From NCBI GenBank assembly GCA_021292165.1, contig CM037877.1:301770726-301834725 (forward strand): a stretch of 64,000 nt of DNA. The letters run 5' to 3'. Positions 21,231 to 33,137 of the stretch are shown in pieces (position 1 is the first letter of the stretch; each line of letters begins with the position of its first letter). The DNA comes from Shinisaurus crocodilurus. Its lineage: Eukaryota > Chordata > Lepidosauria > Squamata > Shinisauridae. The position numbers and the translations under genes were made by a program. Under the pieces are notes generated by a model. That model ran no database searches. It had not been told where the DNA came from and was given only the letters and a program-made list of their open reading frames with translations.

Positions 21231-24200
21231 ACGGATGTGTTTGGATGCATTGCTTCTTTAAACAAGAACCGTGTTGGATGCCTTCGGTCCCCCTGTCCCC
21301 GTGGAGAGCATTTCGCAGCCAACTTCAGCATCCGTATTTATTGCCCCCGCCCAGTTCCTCTAGAATACGGCTGGCAATCGAACGCAGCCCAGCGGCTTCC
21401 TGAGAAAGAGGTGTTATAAGCCGCAAGGCACGGCGTTGGAAAGGCCAAGAAAATGACCACCACGGTGGAGACCGGATTGGCCCTCGCCAAGCAGATCCAG
21501 AGGGAGCCAGCTCCCAAGGAAGGACGACCAGCTGCCCAGCATGGTACAATGTGGGACCATTGAAGAGCTGCTCCACCACATCTTGCCACAGCGGGCACAC
21601 TCCACGGCACCCCAGTGCTGGGAGGACGCCTGGCAGCAAGTATTACAGGCGGTGAATTTAGAGCCCGCGGGTGCATCTGAGGAGCTTGGCGAAGACGTTG
21701 GCGCCCCCGTTGAGGTCATGCCAACCATGTCTCTTCCACTGAAAAATGCGTGGGTGCTTCGACTCCACCGAGAGGACGATATTGAAGCCTACCTGGAGGC
21801 CTATGAGTGGACAGCCCAGGCCCACTGCTGGCCCAGGAGAGAGTGGCTGGCCCGGCTGAAGCCGTACCTGAACGGCAAGGCCCTCCTAGCCTGCAGCGTC
21901 TTGGAGCACGACTCAGCTCACGTCTATGATGTGGCCAAGGAGAGCATCCTGCATCGGTACGGCATCACCACAGAGACACAACGCCAGTGCTTCAGGCGGT
22001 TCCGATACCAGGAGGCCACGGGCCCCCGAGAAGCCTGCCGGACGCTCCAGGTGCTCGGGCAGCGCTGGCTACAGCCGGAGAAGCACACCAAAGAGCAGAT
22101 CTTGGAGCTACTGATCCTGGAGCAGTTCCTGGCCATCCTGCCACAGGAAATGCAAAGCTGGGTCAGGGAATGTAGCCCCAAGACCTGCGCTCAGGCAGTG
22201 GATCTTGCTGAAGGTTTCCAGCTGGGAAATGAGGTGAGAGGGATGGCAGAGGTGGAGGAAAGGCTGCTGCATTTAGGATATTCTCCCTGTTCGCTTTCAT
22301 TCATTGGCTAACCCTGGGGGTTTATCTCATGCGAGCTACTTAAACGGAGTGTACATTTTATACCAACTTTCCCCAGCCTGGTGCCCTCCAGATGTGTTGG
22401 ACTGCAATTCCCAGCTTTCCTAGCTGGGAATGTTGGGAGTTGCAGTCCAACATACCTGGAGCGCACCAGGTTGGGGAAAGCTGTTTTCTCCAAAGTGAAG
22501 TTCAAGGTTGGAGACCATTAAGGTGATAGAATTTCCTTGATCCCTACCATTCCATATTCCTTGGTTGTTTTCAAAAAGGAGCCGTCCATTCATACGCACA
22601 TCGATGAAGCGTTGGGTCTGTATTTGGCACCCTTGAAGACTGCTGCTTCCTGGGACTTTCTGCAGGCGAACCTGGGACCATCGCACGATTGTCTGTCTAC
22701 TGAAATTTCCTACTTGTGTTATATGTGTAAAAACTTCAGTGAGTAGGAAATGTCACGGTTCTTGCAATTAGGACCCACCTTGTAGGCCATATAGCCTGTG
22801 ACCACGGCTTAGTGGTAGAGCACATGCTTTGCATGCAGAAGGGTTCCAAGTTCAATCCTTGGCATCTCCATGCACTAGGGCTAGGGGAAAGAATCCTGTC
22901 CGAAACCCTGGAGAGCCATTGCTAGTCCGTGTTGACAATACTGGGCTAGATAGACCAATGGGCTGACTCGGTATAAGGGAACTTCCTGTTTTCTTATATA
23001 CGTGCTTATAAATTGTCACAGGCGTGCTGTAGTATTGAGTGTATGTACACACAACAGTTTATACACATGTAGGATGAGTGTATGTACACACAATGGTTTA
23101 CACACATGTAGAACTCTATGGCCGCCTTCCCATACCTGGTGCCCTCCAGATGTGTTGACACTACAATTCCAAGCAGGGCTGCCTGGGGGATGCTGGCAGA
23201 TGTAGTCCAACACATCTGCAGGGCACCAGGTTGGGGAAGTCTGCCCTATGGTCTGTATGTGGAAATCGAGCTGTTTCCTACACAGTCCTTGCAGGGGGTT
23301 TTAATGTGTGAAACGGCCATCAGAGCCATTACTGGTAGAGTTAGGGGGTAAGTAAAATAGCTTGAACTGGGTTGGGGTGAAAGGAGGCTTTGCTATCTCT
23401 CCTGTTTGGGGATACTGTCCAGGTTCCATAGCTGAGCTGAGAGAGGCTGTTGTGTTTTTCCTAGTGCTACATCAGAAGGTCTGAGAAAAGGGGTCTTTTC
23501 CCTTAGTGCATTTGGGGATTGATGGGATTTGGCATTTGTTTTTGTCCCATTCCATTTCTAAGGGTCAGTGTGGCGTAGTGGTGAGCCTGTTGGACTGGGA
23601 CTCGGGAGATCAGGGTTCTAGTCCCCCCCGCTCGGCCATGAAACTCACTGGGTGACTCTGGGCCAGTCACTGACTCTCAGCCTAACCTACCTCACAGGGT
23701 TGTTGTGAGGGTAAAATGGAGAGGATTATGTAAGCTGCCTTGGGTTCCTTGCAGGAAAAAAGGTGGGGTAGAAATATAACTAATAATAAATAAATAAATA
23801 AATAAATATGCTTGTTTCCTCCCTCCCAACCCAAAAAGCCGCCCGTGCCATTCAAAGACGTCTGTGTGCAGTTCTCCAATGAAGAGTGGGCCTTCCTGAC
23901 AGAGGAGCAACGAGCATTGTATCGTGATGTCCTGCTGGAGAATTTCCAGAATGTGTCCACGTTGGGTGAGGATTGGCCTGCTTGGGTAGGCCTTTTCCAT
24001 GGCAACACAGCATGGGGGGGCGGCGGCTAGGGCTGACGCTTTCCTCAGTTCCCTTATGAAATAGTGATGAACGCTTGTAGTCAGAAAGGGATGTTTTCCC
24101 CTCCATGTTGGATTGACTAGTGGGGCTCTGGTGGTTTGGGGGGTGGGTGGAGGTGGTTGCCTGTTCCTGCAGGGAGGAACAGTAGCTCAGTGACAGAGCA

Positions 24201-27200
24201 CATGCTTTGCATGCAGAAGGTCCCACGTTCAATCCCCGGCATCTCCAGGTGAGACTGGACTACCTTTTGCCGGAAGTCCTAGAGAGCCGCTGCCAGTCAG
24301 TGTCAACAATACTGGGCTTGACGGACCCATCGTCTAACTTAGTATAAGGCAGCTTCCTATGTTCCATTCGGCACGGTTCCCTTGCAATGAACTCTGTACT
24401 TTCCATATGCTCCTTGGTATGGTACACCGTAGTCCACTGCTTTCTGCATGATGCACTTTGTGATCTGGATTGTATAGCTAATCAGGAGTGAGGTGGGGAA
24501 GAAGACTTATGCCACTGTATAAAGGATCTTGCCTTGTGGAGGGAAGTCTCCTATTCCCTTCCAGGCCTGTGATTTCTGTGATTCACCTCCTGTGGAGGTG
24601 TGACCACCTCAAAATTTATATCCAAGGAGATTTGGCAGGCACACACAAATGCAAAGTGGTTTGAACCCTCTTAAAGGGCCAAAAGTAGATGAGAAGCCAT
24701 TCACACAATTACTGTGTGGTTTTTAAAAAGGAAATCACAGGTGGGAAGGGAAGCACTTGATCTAGGTTGGGAACCTAGCATGGGCTTTAACCCTTTGCTC
24801 CCTGCTGTGGACCCAGTCTGGATCAGCCCCCCTCACTCAGCACACAAATGCTAATTAGTGTCTCATCTAGTTTATTTAATTAATTTATATCCCCCCTTTC
24901 CAGTAAAATAGTGACCCTAACTTTCAGAACTTTCTCCTAAACTGTGAGGTTACTGAAAATGTTTCACTGAAGTTCTCTCTGGGGCAGGCAACCTGGTGCC
25001 CTCCACATGTTTTTGGTGCAACTCCCATAATCCCTGACCACTGGCCATGCTGGCTGAAGCTGATGGGAACTGTAGTCCAAAACATTTGGTGGGCACCAGG
25101 TTGCCTAGTAGCCCCTTTATAGAATTTATTTCCCCCGAGTTCTTTGGTCATGAGCCATGGCAGTTAAAACAGGATCTAAAAGTGCTTTTAAAAGTGTTAC
25201 CTAGATATGTCAAGGGCAATGGCCTTTCTTTGCTTTGCCTTTAAGCATTCTCTGATCTTGCTCTGAAATCTCTCTCTCTCTCCCTCCCCCCCTCTTTTCC
25301 GTTCTGGCAGGAGTTCCTCTGGAGAAACCTGAGGTAATTGCCCAGATACAGCAAGGGGGAGAGCTGTATTTTCAGAGTGATGTGATGAGAGGAGATTCTC
25401 CAAAGAGTCAATTCACAGGTGAGCAACAGGATTAAACTGATTCACCTAATTTGGTCACTAGCCCTGTTTATTCTACAACTGTTAAAACCACTCCCTGCCA
25501 AAGGGGAAAAGTGGCAACGCTCTTATTCAGTTGTTTTAGTTTGATTGTTTATCCATTTTGTAAACCAAACGAAATTGGACTGTCCAGAATTATTATTAAT
25601 TTATAAAAGATTTTTAACCAGCCTTTCAGGATGCAGTGCCATCACAAGATGGCTTATAATATTCCAAAAATATAAACATACAAGTTACCGTACATTTAAA
25701 CAGACACACACAGCAGTAGCTAACCATTTTTAGGCACCCAATGCAGACTAGAATAAGAATGTCTTCAGGTTGCTGTTGTTACTTTTTAAGCCAGCAGTGA
25801 TGAGGTCATATCTCCCTGGGGAGGGAGTTCCAAAGGTGTGGGGCCACCACTGAGAAAGCCCTATCCCTAATACCCGCCAGCCTAATAGCTCTTGCTGCTG
25901 AGCCAGAGAGTACGGCCCCAAATGCTCACTTAATGTTTAAGAATTCTGCAATAGTAGCAGTAACAGTACTAGTATTAGTACTACTAGAATTGTAAATTCA
26001 GCAACCAGAAACCTGCAACTGGAGTAAAATATATCTAGCTTGAGTAATTAGGTATATGAGTACAGCTGGTTGATGCTGTAACCAGCTAGTAAAATAGGGG
26101 ATATGAAGGCTGAGGTACAAAGGCAAGGGCCACAAATGGTATATTATCTGTATTTATTGATTTAAGTAATTTAGATCGTGCCTTTTAGAGCGAGCCCTCA
26201 CAAGGCACCTTGCCATTTAAAGCAACAATAATGATAGAATGGAGTACAATAATAATAAGAATATAATTCAAAAAATGGCATCAGATAAAATATATACAGG
26301 GGGTCAGCAGCAACATTAATAAAAAGCTTAAAGGGATAAAAAGATTTATAAAGGTCTTTGCCTAGTACCGGAAAGACATGAGTGGGCACCAGGCAAGCCT
26401 CCCCGAAGGGAATATTCCAAAACCACTGGAAAGGCCCTCTCCTCTGAAGCCACCCGCTGCACCTCAGATGGGAGACGGAACCCAGAGAAGGGCCTCTGAT
26501 GAGGATCTCAAAGTATGGACAAGCACTTATGGAAAAAGGCGAATGAATGTTCAGGTAACCTAGCTCTAAAGGTCAAGACCCAAGCCACCTTGGGTTCCTT
26601 GCAGGGAAAAAGGCGGGGTATAAATGTAATAAATAAATAAATAAGACCAGCACTTTGAATTGGGCCTGGAAATGGACCAGGAGCCAGTGCAGTCGGCCTC
26701 CGCGGTAGCCATGCAGACTTACAGATGCTCCAGATGTGGGAGTGTCTATGCGGAGGTGTCCAAAACCAGGTTCTAGAATGGGTGGGTGACCTTTTTGGCC
26801 CCAAGGACAGGGATCCTGTGCCTTTAAGCACCTCAGAAAATAGGCAGGAATTCCTTGTCATGCAGCTTCTGGAAAAAGATGCAGCTCTTGAATGTCTGCC
26901 TGGGCAGCTGTTAAAGGCACAGGAGCCCCTATCACTGCCAGGGGGAAATACTAGAAATTCTATCTGTGAAGGCTAGAATCATGTCTTCACTTTTAATTAA
27001 AAACTCTCCCCCCCCACAACTCTATTAAGCAGCCAGAGTGTCAAATACAGATTTCTGGACCGTGACTTGGATCTTGTCATGTCTGTGGTCCTTAAAACTA
27101 TAGATATAATCCATCCTCATTCTTTTAGCCTCCCTTCTAGTAGGTGAATCAGGGCAGCTATATAAAGCCTGGTGCAGAATCTGGCAATAGAACTTCTCCT

Positions 27201-28889
27201 CCTGTCCCTTTCAGTATTGAGGAGGTGTTCTACCCCCCCACTCCACTCCACTCCACCCCAGTAGTGATAGAGATTATTTATTCAAAGAGCCATCTGTGTA
27301 CATGGTGCTTTCCAAGGAATGCAAAGGCAGATCCCTCCCCCACGGGGCTTACAATAAAGAATTCTAGCAAAGTGCTGGTCTTTCCTTCCCCCAAGATTCA
27401 GCTTTGCGTGTTATGCAAATATAATAATAAAAATCATCATCATCATCATCTTCTCCCTTCCCCAGCTAAGGAATGGGATATCACTTTTTGTCCCCTTCCA
27501 AGACAAACTTAGATCTGTTTTTCCTTCTTTCCATCACAGGAAACTCGCTGCTTCCAAGCTTTAAGGAACAGGTGACCGCAAAGAGGCCCCTTTCAAAAAG
27601 AGCCAGGATGGCAACACAGGAACAGGCCACAGCAACGGAAACAACTCGGGACTGTTCGGGCCCAGCGGGAGCATTTGGGACCCCCAGCCCTGAGGAGCAG
27701 CCTCTTAATCAGGGGCACCCGAGGATGGCCCCAGCAAGAACCCGCCCCACAAAAAGGCATGCGTCAGCCCCAAAGGGTAAAACCCCTAAAAGGAAGGAGC
27801 GGCCCCCGCCGCCCACACCAGGAGAGGCCGCCCCGGGGGGAAAGTGGCCTGAGCTGCCACTGCAGGGGGAAATATCTGGAGGGCAGGCCTCCGACACCCC
27901 CGTGTTGACCGCCAAGCCGCGCAAGCGGAAGAGGAGGCTGCTGCCACCACAGGAGGGCCCCCCGAAGCTGAAGAAGCAGCTGGCATTGGTAGGGGAGCCC
28001 CCCAAGCTGAGGAATAAGTCTGAGGCCGCAGGCGAGCCGCCCAAGCTGAAGAAGGAGCCACCCTTGCCAGAGAGGAAGAAGAGGCAGCGCCAGCCGGAGA
28101 AGCCGCCGCCGCTGACGCTCCAGGTCAGCCTGCGCGAGGCGGAGGCAGCCCTGCCAGTCATCACGTGGCACCCGCCGTTCAGCGCCACGGTGCTGTCGGA
28201 CCTGGCGTGCCCAGAGTGCGGGCACCAGTTCAAGCAGCGGGCCGACCTGCGGCGCCACCGCTACGTGCACACGCGCGAGAAGCCGTACGCCTGCACGCTG
28301 TGCGAGAAGACCTTCCGCCACCCGAGCAACCTGCACATCCACCTGCGCACGCACAGCGGCGAGCGGCCCTACAAGTGCCCAGACTGCGGCAAGGCGTTCT
28401 CGCAGAGCTGCAACCTGCGCACCCACAGCCAGATCCACAGCGGCAGCAAGCCCTACCGCTGCTGCGTGTGCGGCAAGGCCTTCCGCCACAGCTCCAACCT
28501 CACCATCCACCAGCGGGTGCACACGGGCGAGCGCCCGTACCCCTGCTCCGCCTGCCCCAAGCGCTTCAGCGACCGCTCCACCCTGGTGCAGCACGAGCGC
28601 ACGCACACAGGGCGAGCGGCCCTACGCCTGCCACGTCTGCAAGCAGAGGTTCAGCCAGGTCTCCCACCTCGTGAAGCACAGCCGCGTGCACCCGGGCGCC
28701 AGGGGCCCGCCCAAGCCCTCCGCCGTGCTCGCCGGCCTGAGCCCCGCCAAGAGCTGCTTCCGGCAGCCCAGCGGCAAAGACGCCTACAGAATGACGGCCG
28801 CCAAGCCGGACCCGAGTCTGACCTGGATCTCCAAGACGTGGGCTGCCGCCTCCGAAGCTGGTCCTCCACGGAATTGCGCAGCCACGTAG
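21231..28889 (+). CDS. SCAN-KRAB-C2H2 zinc-finger transcription factor
   Basis: Four coding exons: 21453 or 21541 to 22233, 23839-23965, 25311-25418 and 27540-28889, all with GT donors and AG acceptors and matching phases (0, 1, 1). Exon 1 encodes a retroviral-capsid-like region ([12 protein letters not shown] ... [14 protein letters not shown]) followed by a complete SCAN domain ([20 protein letters not shown] ... [20 protein letters not shown]). Exon 2 is KRAB-A ([26 protein letters not shown]). Exon 3 is KRAB-B ([18 protein letters not shown]). Exon 4 has a basic linker with PPKLKK, PPKLRN, PPKLKK repeats, then six C2H2 fingers. SCAN mediates dimerisation, KRAB normally recruits TRIM28 to silence chromatin, and the fingers bind DNA. 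Two frame breaks exist. At 28610-28612 an extra G throws finger 6 out of frame. At 21553-21555 an extra G separates the better start (ATG 21453, AAAATGACC context) from the rest. Without both the protein is about 787 aa. As it stands the frame runs from ATG 21541 to a stop at 29014. Orthology is not claimed; such genes are lineage-expanded. Confidence 0.85.
22369..22479. mobile_element. intronic palindromic MITE, TTCCCCAACCTGG family
   Basis: Arms TTTCCCCAGCCTGGTGCCC and GCGCACCAGGTTGGGGAAAG with CCAGATGTGTTGGACTGCAA between. Confidence 0.8.
22800..22998 (+). repeat. intronic tRNA-derived SINE
   Basis: Head CGGCTTAGTGGTAGAGCACA with B-box-like GGTTCCAAGTTCAATCC, core CTGGAGAGCCATTGCTAGTC, tail GACTCGGTATAAGGGAACTT. 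The tRNA-like head is not a functional tRNA gene. Confidence 0.8.
23034..23112. repeat. two-unit tandem repeat
   Basis: TGTATGTACACACAA(C/T)(A/G)GTTTA(T)ACACATGTAG occurs twice in a row, about 42 bp each. Confidence 0.7.
23126..23240. mobile_element. intronic palindromic MITE, TTCCCCAACCTGG family
   Basis: Arms CTTCCCATACCTGGTGCCCT and AGGGCACCAGGTTGGGGAAG. Confidence 0.8.
23564..23809 (+). repeat. full-length tRNA-derived SINE ending at the KRAB-A acceptor
   Basis: Head GTCAGTGTGGCGTAGTGGTG, B-box GGGTTCTAGTCCCCC, body CACTGGGTGACTCTGGGCCA and GGGTTGTTGTGAGGGTAAAA, end GCCTTGGGTTCCTTGCAGG and an (AAAT)n tail. It stops only about 30 bp before exon 2, so it may supply part of the branch-point region. 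Confidence 0.8.
24165..24366 (+). repeat. intronic tRNA-derived SINE
   Basis: Head AACAGTAGCTCAGTGACAGA, B-box ACGTTCAATCCCC, core CTAGAGAGCCGCTGCCAGTC, tail AGTATAAGGCAGCTTCCTAT. Confidence 0.8.
24987..25108. mobile_element. intronic palindromic MITE, GGCAACCTGGTGCCCTCC subtype
   Basis: Ends GGCAACCTGGTGCCCTCCAC and GGGCACCAGGTTGCC, with ACTCCCATAATCCCTGACCA and its inverse between. A sister subtype of the TTCCCCAACC palindrome; another copy is at 46005-46130. Confidence 0.75.
25580..25960 (-). repeat. probable L2 LINE 3' fragment in intron 3
   Basis: On the minus strand the motifs GGGCTTTCTCAGTGGTGGCC and GGAACTCCCTCCCCAGGGAG, then a tail toward ATAAATTAAT, resemble L2 3' regions. No ORF. 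Confidence 0.4.
26155..26730. repeat. old LINE-derived sequence with a SINE tail
   Basis: Low-complexity LINE 3'-like stretch. At 26580-26645 lies a SINE 3' end (CCACCTTGGGTTCCTTGCAG, then (AATAA)n). Assignment beyond that is uncertain. Confidence 0.3.
27430..27452. repeat. (ATC)n microsatellite
   Basis: Short CATCATCATCAT run about 90 bp before exon 4. Confidence 0.8.
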
Positions 28890-29002
28890 AAGAGGACGTT
28901 CAGGAAGGGCGGGGAGCAGCGGGCCAGGGTGGGCAAAAGAAATGGCTGGTGAGGGAAGTACTGATAGGTGTCATGGGAAGTGGAGAGATTGACTGGCTTC
29001 AG

Positions 29003-29265
29003 GCAACACGATAACCCACACTCAAGGTTTGAGTGTGGGTTGTTGAACCGCAGGTGGTGGTTGAACTGTTGATTACCTGTTGTCCAGAGCCAGCCAAGAT
29101 AACAAACCATGGTGAACAACCCACAGTTCACAATCCAACAAACCATGGGTTCTCTTCATGGGTTGTTTGTGGTTAACAGCTGGGTTCAGACCACATGATA
29201 ACCCACGTTTCAACAACAACCCACACTCAACCCTTGAGTGTGGGTTATCGTGTTGCCTCAACCCA
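29003..29265. mobile_element. MITE with GGCAACACGATAACCCACAC ends
   Basis: Left end GCAACACGATAACCCACACT and right end AGTGTGGGTTATCGTGTTGC are perfect inverses. The interior repeats CAACCCACA and AACCATGGT inverses. It begins at the stop codon used by the frame-shifted zinc-finger reading, so that apparent C-terminus is partly transposon. Confidence 0.8.
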
Positions 29266-29364
29266 GTCAGTGTCTCTAAGGCTGCAATCCTGGGCCTGCT
29301 TTCCTGGCAGTAAGCCCCATTTAAGAATGTTGCACTCACTTCTATGTAAACATGCACAGAATAC

Positions 29365-29535
29365 ACAGGCTTATGCTTATGCTCAGCTTGTCTGAGTGTG
29401 GAAAGCTAAGCAGGGTCAGGCCTGGTTATGACTTGGATGGGAGACCCCTCCTCTAGTTTCCTGCATTAAGCAGGGGGTTGGACTCATAGCCTTGTAGGCT
29501 CCTTCCAACTCTATGATCTATGAAATCTATGAAAT
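29365..29535 (+). repeat. 5S rRNA-derived SINE with CR1 tail
   Basis: GGAAAGCTAAGCAGGGTCAG, GCCTGGTTATGACTTGG and ATGGGAGACC match the internal promoter of vertebrate 5S rRNA. It is followed by the CR1 3' tail (CAGGGGGTTGGACTCATAGC, TCCAACTCTATGATC). Other copies, all minus: 36751-36895, 48397-48569 and 63782-63955. Confidence 0.8.
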
Positions 29536-31110
29536 AATTTACTGGGAAACAGCAACACCCAAGCTGCTGCCACACAGGTGTGGGATGGAGGCCCCTAAAT
29601 TCCTCCAGGATACCTGGCTAAAGGCTTGCCAGGGCTTCCATTCCTGATCAGTTCTTACAGATCTCCATCCTAGCCCAAGATTTTTCATTTGAAATAAGTG
29701 TTTTTACAGAGGATTGTACGTTCTTTAAGAACTGGCTCACACTTAGCCAGCCAGCCAGCCTGCTCTTTGTGTCCGTAATCCCCTGTGGTTAACACAGCTA
29801 GAAGTCATCCAATTGCTAGAAAACTCCAAACCATCTGTGCTTCCTCTCTGCCAACTGACCATTGCTGGAAAGGGGGAGGAGGGAGCCAATGCATGTCTTT
29901 GTAAGTTTTAAGGAAGGAACATCTGCATTGAGAAAAGATCAATTGTTGTTCCTGAGTAAAGAGCTGGGAATGAGGATGTTGCCAGAGCAAAGAGGAAGTG
30001 AGTAAGGGAGCAGGATGGGAGTTGAATAAATGCCTTCTGGAACCATCGAGGGGTGTCTGGAGGCATCCAGCAGGGCAACTCCAAAACATTTTTTGTGCCA
30101 GATGGGAGCCTTCTAGCACTAACAGGTTGATATTTGGTTGCTTTTTGCTGTATGCAGAATTCCAATGCACTTTCACAGTAAGTGTTGCAGACCTTTAAAA
30201 CTGTTTTTTCTGTGAACAACCCCATTGGGTGGGGCAGAGGGGGGTGTAGCCAGGTTTCGCCTTGTCTCTCCCCTCCCTTCTTCCCACCCACTGTAAAGCT
30301 CTTCCTTTCTGAGCATACCCAGGTGTAGGTGTGCCCGTGTTTACTTTTGGGTTTTTTAAACTGTGCAACAGTGAAAACATTTCTATATTGCTCCCGTGAC
30401 TTCCAACACCATTCTTTGCACAACAACATAAGTCTAAACACTGTTTTCACCCATAGGAAAAAATATATATTATAATAATCAAAAATCAACAAGATCAAAA
30501 ACTGCAAATGTGCTACCCTTGAATAGCACCCAAAGCTTGAGGTGGCAGCCTTACCCTGCGCCATGGTGTTGGAATTAGAAGGATGTACATCTGTACAGGA
30601 ATGAAGAAGGGGTCACCCCACCGCAGAAAGCCGGCACCCACTCCCGTTTGAAGATAACACCTGGAAGCACAAATCACTTGCACAGGCATGTGTGGGCCAG
30701 TTTACAACTTTTTGTGGGCTAGTAACTTTTATGGACTCTTGATTTGCAGTGCTGTTCTATACTTGCCACTTCCTCCTGCTTTCACCACTGGCATATGGAC
30801 TCTGTACCTGCAATTTGTTCCTGTAAATGCCTCATATATTTACCTCTAATTCCTTGTTGAAACATTCCATTATGGGAGTGGAGAAGGGATGTTTGTGTGA
30901 CTGTGCACGTGCGTGTCAAGAAGAGTGATTACAGTATAGCCATATGCAGCTTTGAGTGTGTGTCCACATGTACTGCTGAATGTTGTGTCCTCCTTCGCAT
31001 CTCCAGAGGATCTGAAGTTCTTAAACTATCCCAAATTGGGAATGAAAGGTACCTATGGACAATAGGTTAATTTGCATCCTTGTGATACTGTTGGGTGCCT
31101 GTGCATATAC
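29536..31110. other. unassigned spacer downstream of the SCAN-KRAB gene
   Basis: No exon recognised. The AATAAA near 30025 could serve as a poly(A) signal but is far from the stop. Otherwise nothing seen. Confidence 0.3.
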
Positions 31111-31114
31111 CTCT

Positions 31115-31265
31115 GGATGTGGGCGGTGGAATGCATGCTTTGCATGTAGAATATCCCCCATTCAGTTCCCACATCACTAAGGGTCTTGGGTAGTAGTGAG
31201 GATGGGAATGCCCTTGCTTGAATCCTTGAGGAACTGCTGCGAGTCAGGGTAGACCGGGATGGGCA
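31115..31265 (+). repeat. degraded tRNA-derived SINE
   Basis: Landmarks GGAATGCATGCTTTGCATGT, GAATCCTTGAGGAACTGCTG and AGTCAGGGTAGACC are recognisable though diverged. Confidence 0.5.
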
Positions 31266-31669
31266 GACTTGGGGGTTGTGTGGGATCTACTTTGTTTTTT
31301 ACTAGAACCACAAGATCCACCATCTGGAGCCTGGTGCAAAAGATAAACACTGAGAATTCTGAGCCCAGGCATTTGTTTTGAGTACCAGAACTAAACAGAG
31401 CTCACAGTCTAAATGAAGCTCACACAAAAATCCACTCCTGGGTACCCCAAGCTTTCTTCATTTCAGAAATATAATTTAGGGTTAGAGGGGAGTCATTTTG
31501 TTGCTGCTAAATAATTTGGCATCAAAAATCCTTGATTTACTGCAAATCACTAGGAAATCTACCAGTAGATTCAGATCTACCTTCTGCGGATCCCTGGAGT
31601 AGACTGTACTGTGCTAGATGCAGCAGTGCCCTGACTTGATACAAGACAGGTTCATGTGTCTTTTACAGT

Positions 31670-31742
31670 TCAATTCTATACATGCGCCTTCAGATGTAAA
31701 CACACTGAGATCAATGGAATTTACTCGTAAGTAAAGTGTGTA
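31670..31742. repeat. AAGCCCCATTGAG-family fragment
   Basis: CAATTCTATACATGCG head and GATCAATGGAATTTACTCGT core. Confidence 0.45.
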
Positions 31743-32307
31743 TACTATACTATACACTGTATAGATCATAGCCGTAACCTTGTAGGACAATGCTAACAAA
31801 ATCTTATTCATGAAGGCAAAGAAGGACATAAAGGGCAGAATTGGATGTAATGTTCCCGGACCTCAAAAACATTTTTTTAAAAAAACTTTGCACCAATGGA
31901 AGCTTCCTTCCCACTGCAAATAGCAGTGAATCTGGACCATGGCAGGGGCAAAGGGTTAAAGCCCCCCCTCCCCCACTAGACAGTCCCAATCCACCTTCCC
32001 TCCCCTGCACTGAATTTATTTATTTTTAAAAATCAGCCATGCAAGAGCTAAAGATGTTTCATCTGGTTTGGCTCTTAATCACCTGGAGTTTGGAAGAAGC
32101 GAGTGGATTAAAAAGCCTGTGAAATGAACTGTAAAGCTGTAGAGGTGAAGTGAAAAACAGAAATAAAGTATTTGGTGCATCAAACAGATTAAACAACTTT
32201 TTTCTGTTCTTGTCTCAGTCATGTCCATTGTTGACAAGTTATGACTTCTTAGCTTGGGCTAATGTTAATATTGTTCGGCTAGAAACCTTGACAGTGATTC
32301 AAAGGCA

Positions 32308-32380
32308 GTGCCAGAGCCCAATCCTCTGCGTGTTTACTCAGAAGTTCAATGGGGCTTAGTATTACAATGGGGCTTAGGGC
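32308..32380. repeat. AAGCCCCATTGAG-family repeat
   Basis: GCCCAATCCTCTGCGTGTTTACTCAGAAG start (split here as GCCCAATCCTCTGCG and TTTACTCAGAAG) and CAATGGGGCTTAG core twice. Confidence 0.45.
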
Positions 32381-32385
32381 GCTTC

Positions 32386-32612
32386 CAGACAGCGGGGTCT
32401 TAGTGCTAACTTAAGAAGACCTTGTACAGCTATTCCACCTTTTCTTACTTGATGGATTTTCCACAGTAAGAAAAAGGATGAAGAAAGTGGTGCAAAAACA
32501 TAGGAGGGCTACGTACGGGAAGACGACATTGTCTGGACCCCCCCCCCCCCCGTAAAATTCCATGAGTGAGACAAGGCGATTGCACGATAAAAGTCTCGTC
32601 TGGAAGTACCCA
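32386..32612. mobile_element. MITE with GGGCGCTTCCAGAC ends
   Basis: Left GGGCGCTTCCAGACAGCG, right CGTCTGGAAGTACCC. The interior has inverted TTTTCTTACT / AGTAAGAAAA. A C homopolymer lies at about 32538-32551. Confidence 0.6.
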
Positions 32613-32694
32613 AGTAAGTGCATAGGCTTGCAGCCTTAAAGTTGTGTGTTTGTGTATATATAGTGCAAATATATAATCAGTTTACATAGCCGCT

Positions 32695-32785
32695 GAAAGG
32701 AGTCAGCCCTGTTGAGGACTGCTGCCAGTCAAGGCAAATGTTACTAGGCTAGAGGAAGGAACCAATATACAGTAAGGCAGCTACA
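32695..32785 (+). repeat. 3' end of a tRNA-derived SINE
   Basis: GGACTGCTGCCAGTCAAGGC, then ACTAGGCTAGA, then AGTAAGGCAGCTACAC. Confidence 0.5.
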
Positions 32786-33137
32786 CAGATGTACTTTAGC
32801 AGTGGTGTACTGAAGTATCACCAGAAGCTGCACACTTTAAAGGTTTCCCTAAAATGGTTATGACTGTACCCCATTCTGTAAAATGGCAGAACAGTGCTTA
32901 CTTTCTCTCACACGCGTGCCCCCCCCTTTTTTTAAAGAAGTGCCATGGCTTAAAACTTCATGGCTTCACTGGCAACTTGCCTGGAAGAAATCCCCACACA
33001 TGTGGGGACAGGCTGCAGTTGCTCAGGACTGAGGGAAAGGAGCTCTGTATGTACTCAGAGACACCTCTCTTTCATAATAGCATTCCATCTGATTCGGATT
33101 CAAGTCTTCATGTGCTCAAAAATAGCCCAAAGGGTGC

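Noticed and set aside
22800..22880. tRNA gene (TAGCTCAGTGG plus GTTCAATCC boxes)
   Set aside because: SINE head: repeated in many places with the same downstream core and no tRNA acceptor stem closing.
28612..29014. Arg/Pro/Ala-rich C-terminal extension of the SCAN-KRAB protein to 29014
   Set aside because: Out-of-frame reading of finger 6 after the extra G, running into a MITE; the alternative frame has a perfect sixth finger and a stop at 28889.
29380..29450. 5S rRNA gene
   Set aside because: Only the internal promoter part matches 5S; it is fused to a CR1 tail and present in dispersed copies, so it is a SINE.
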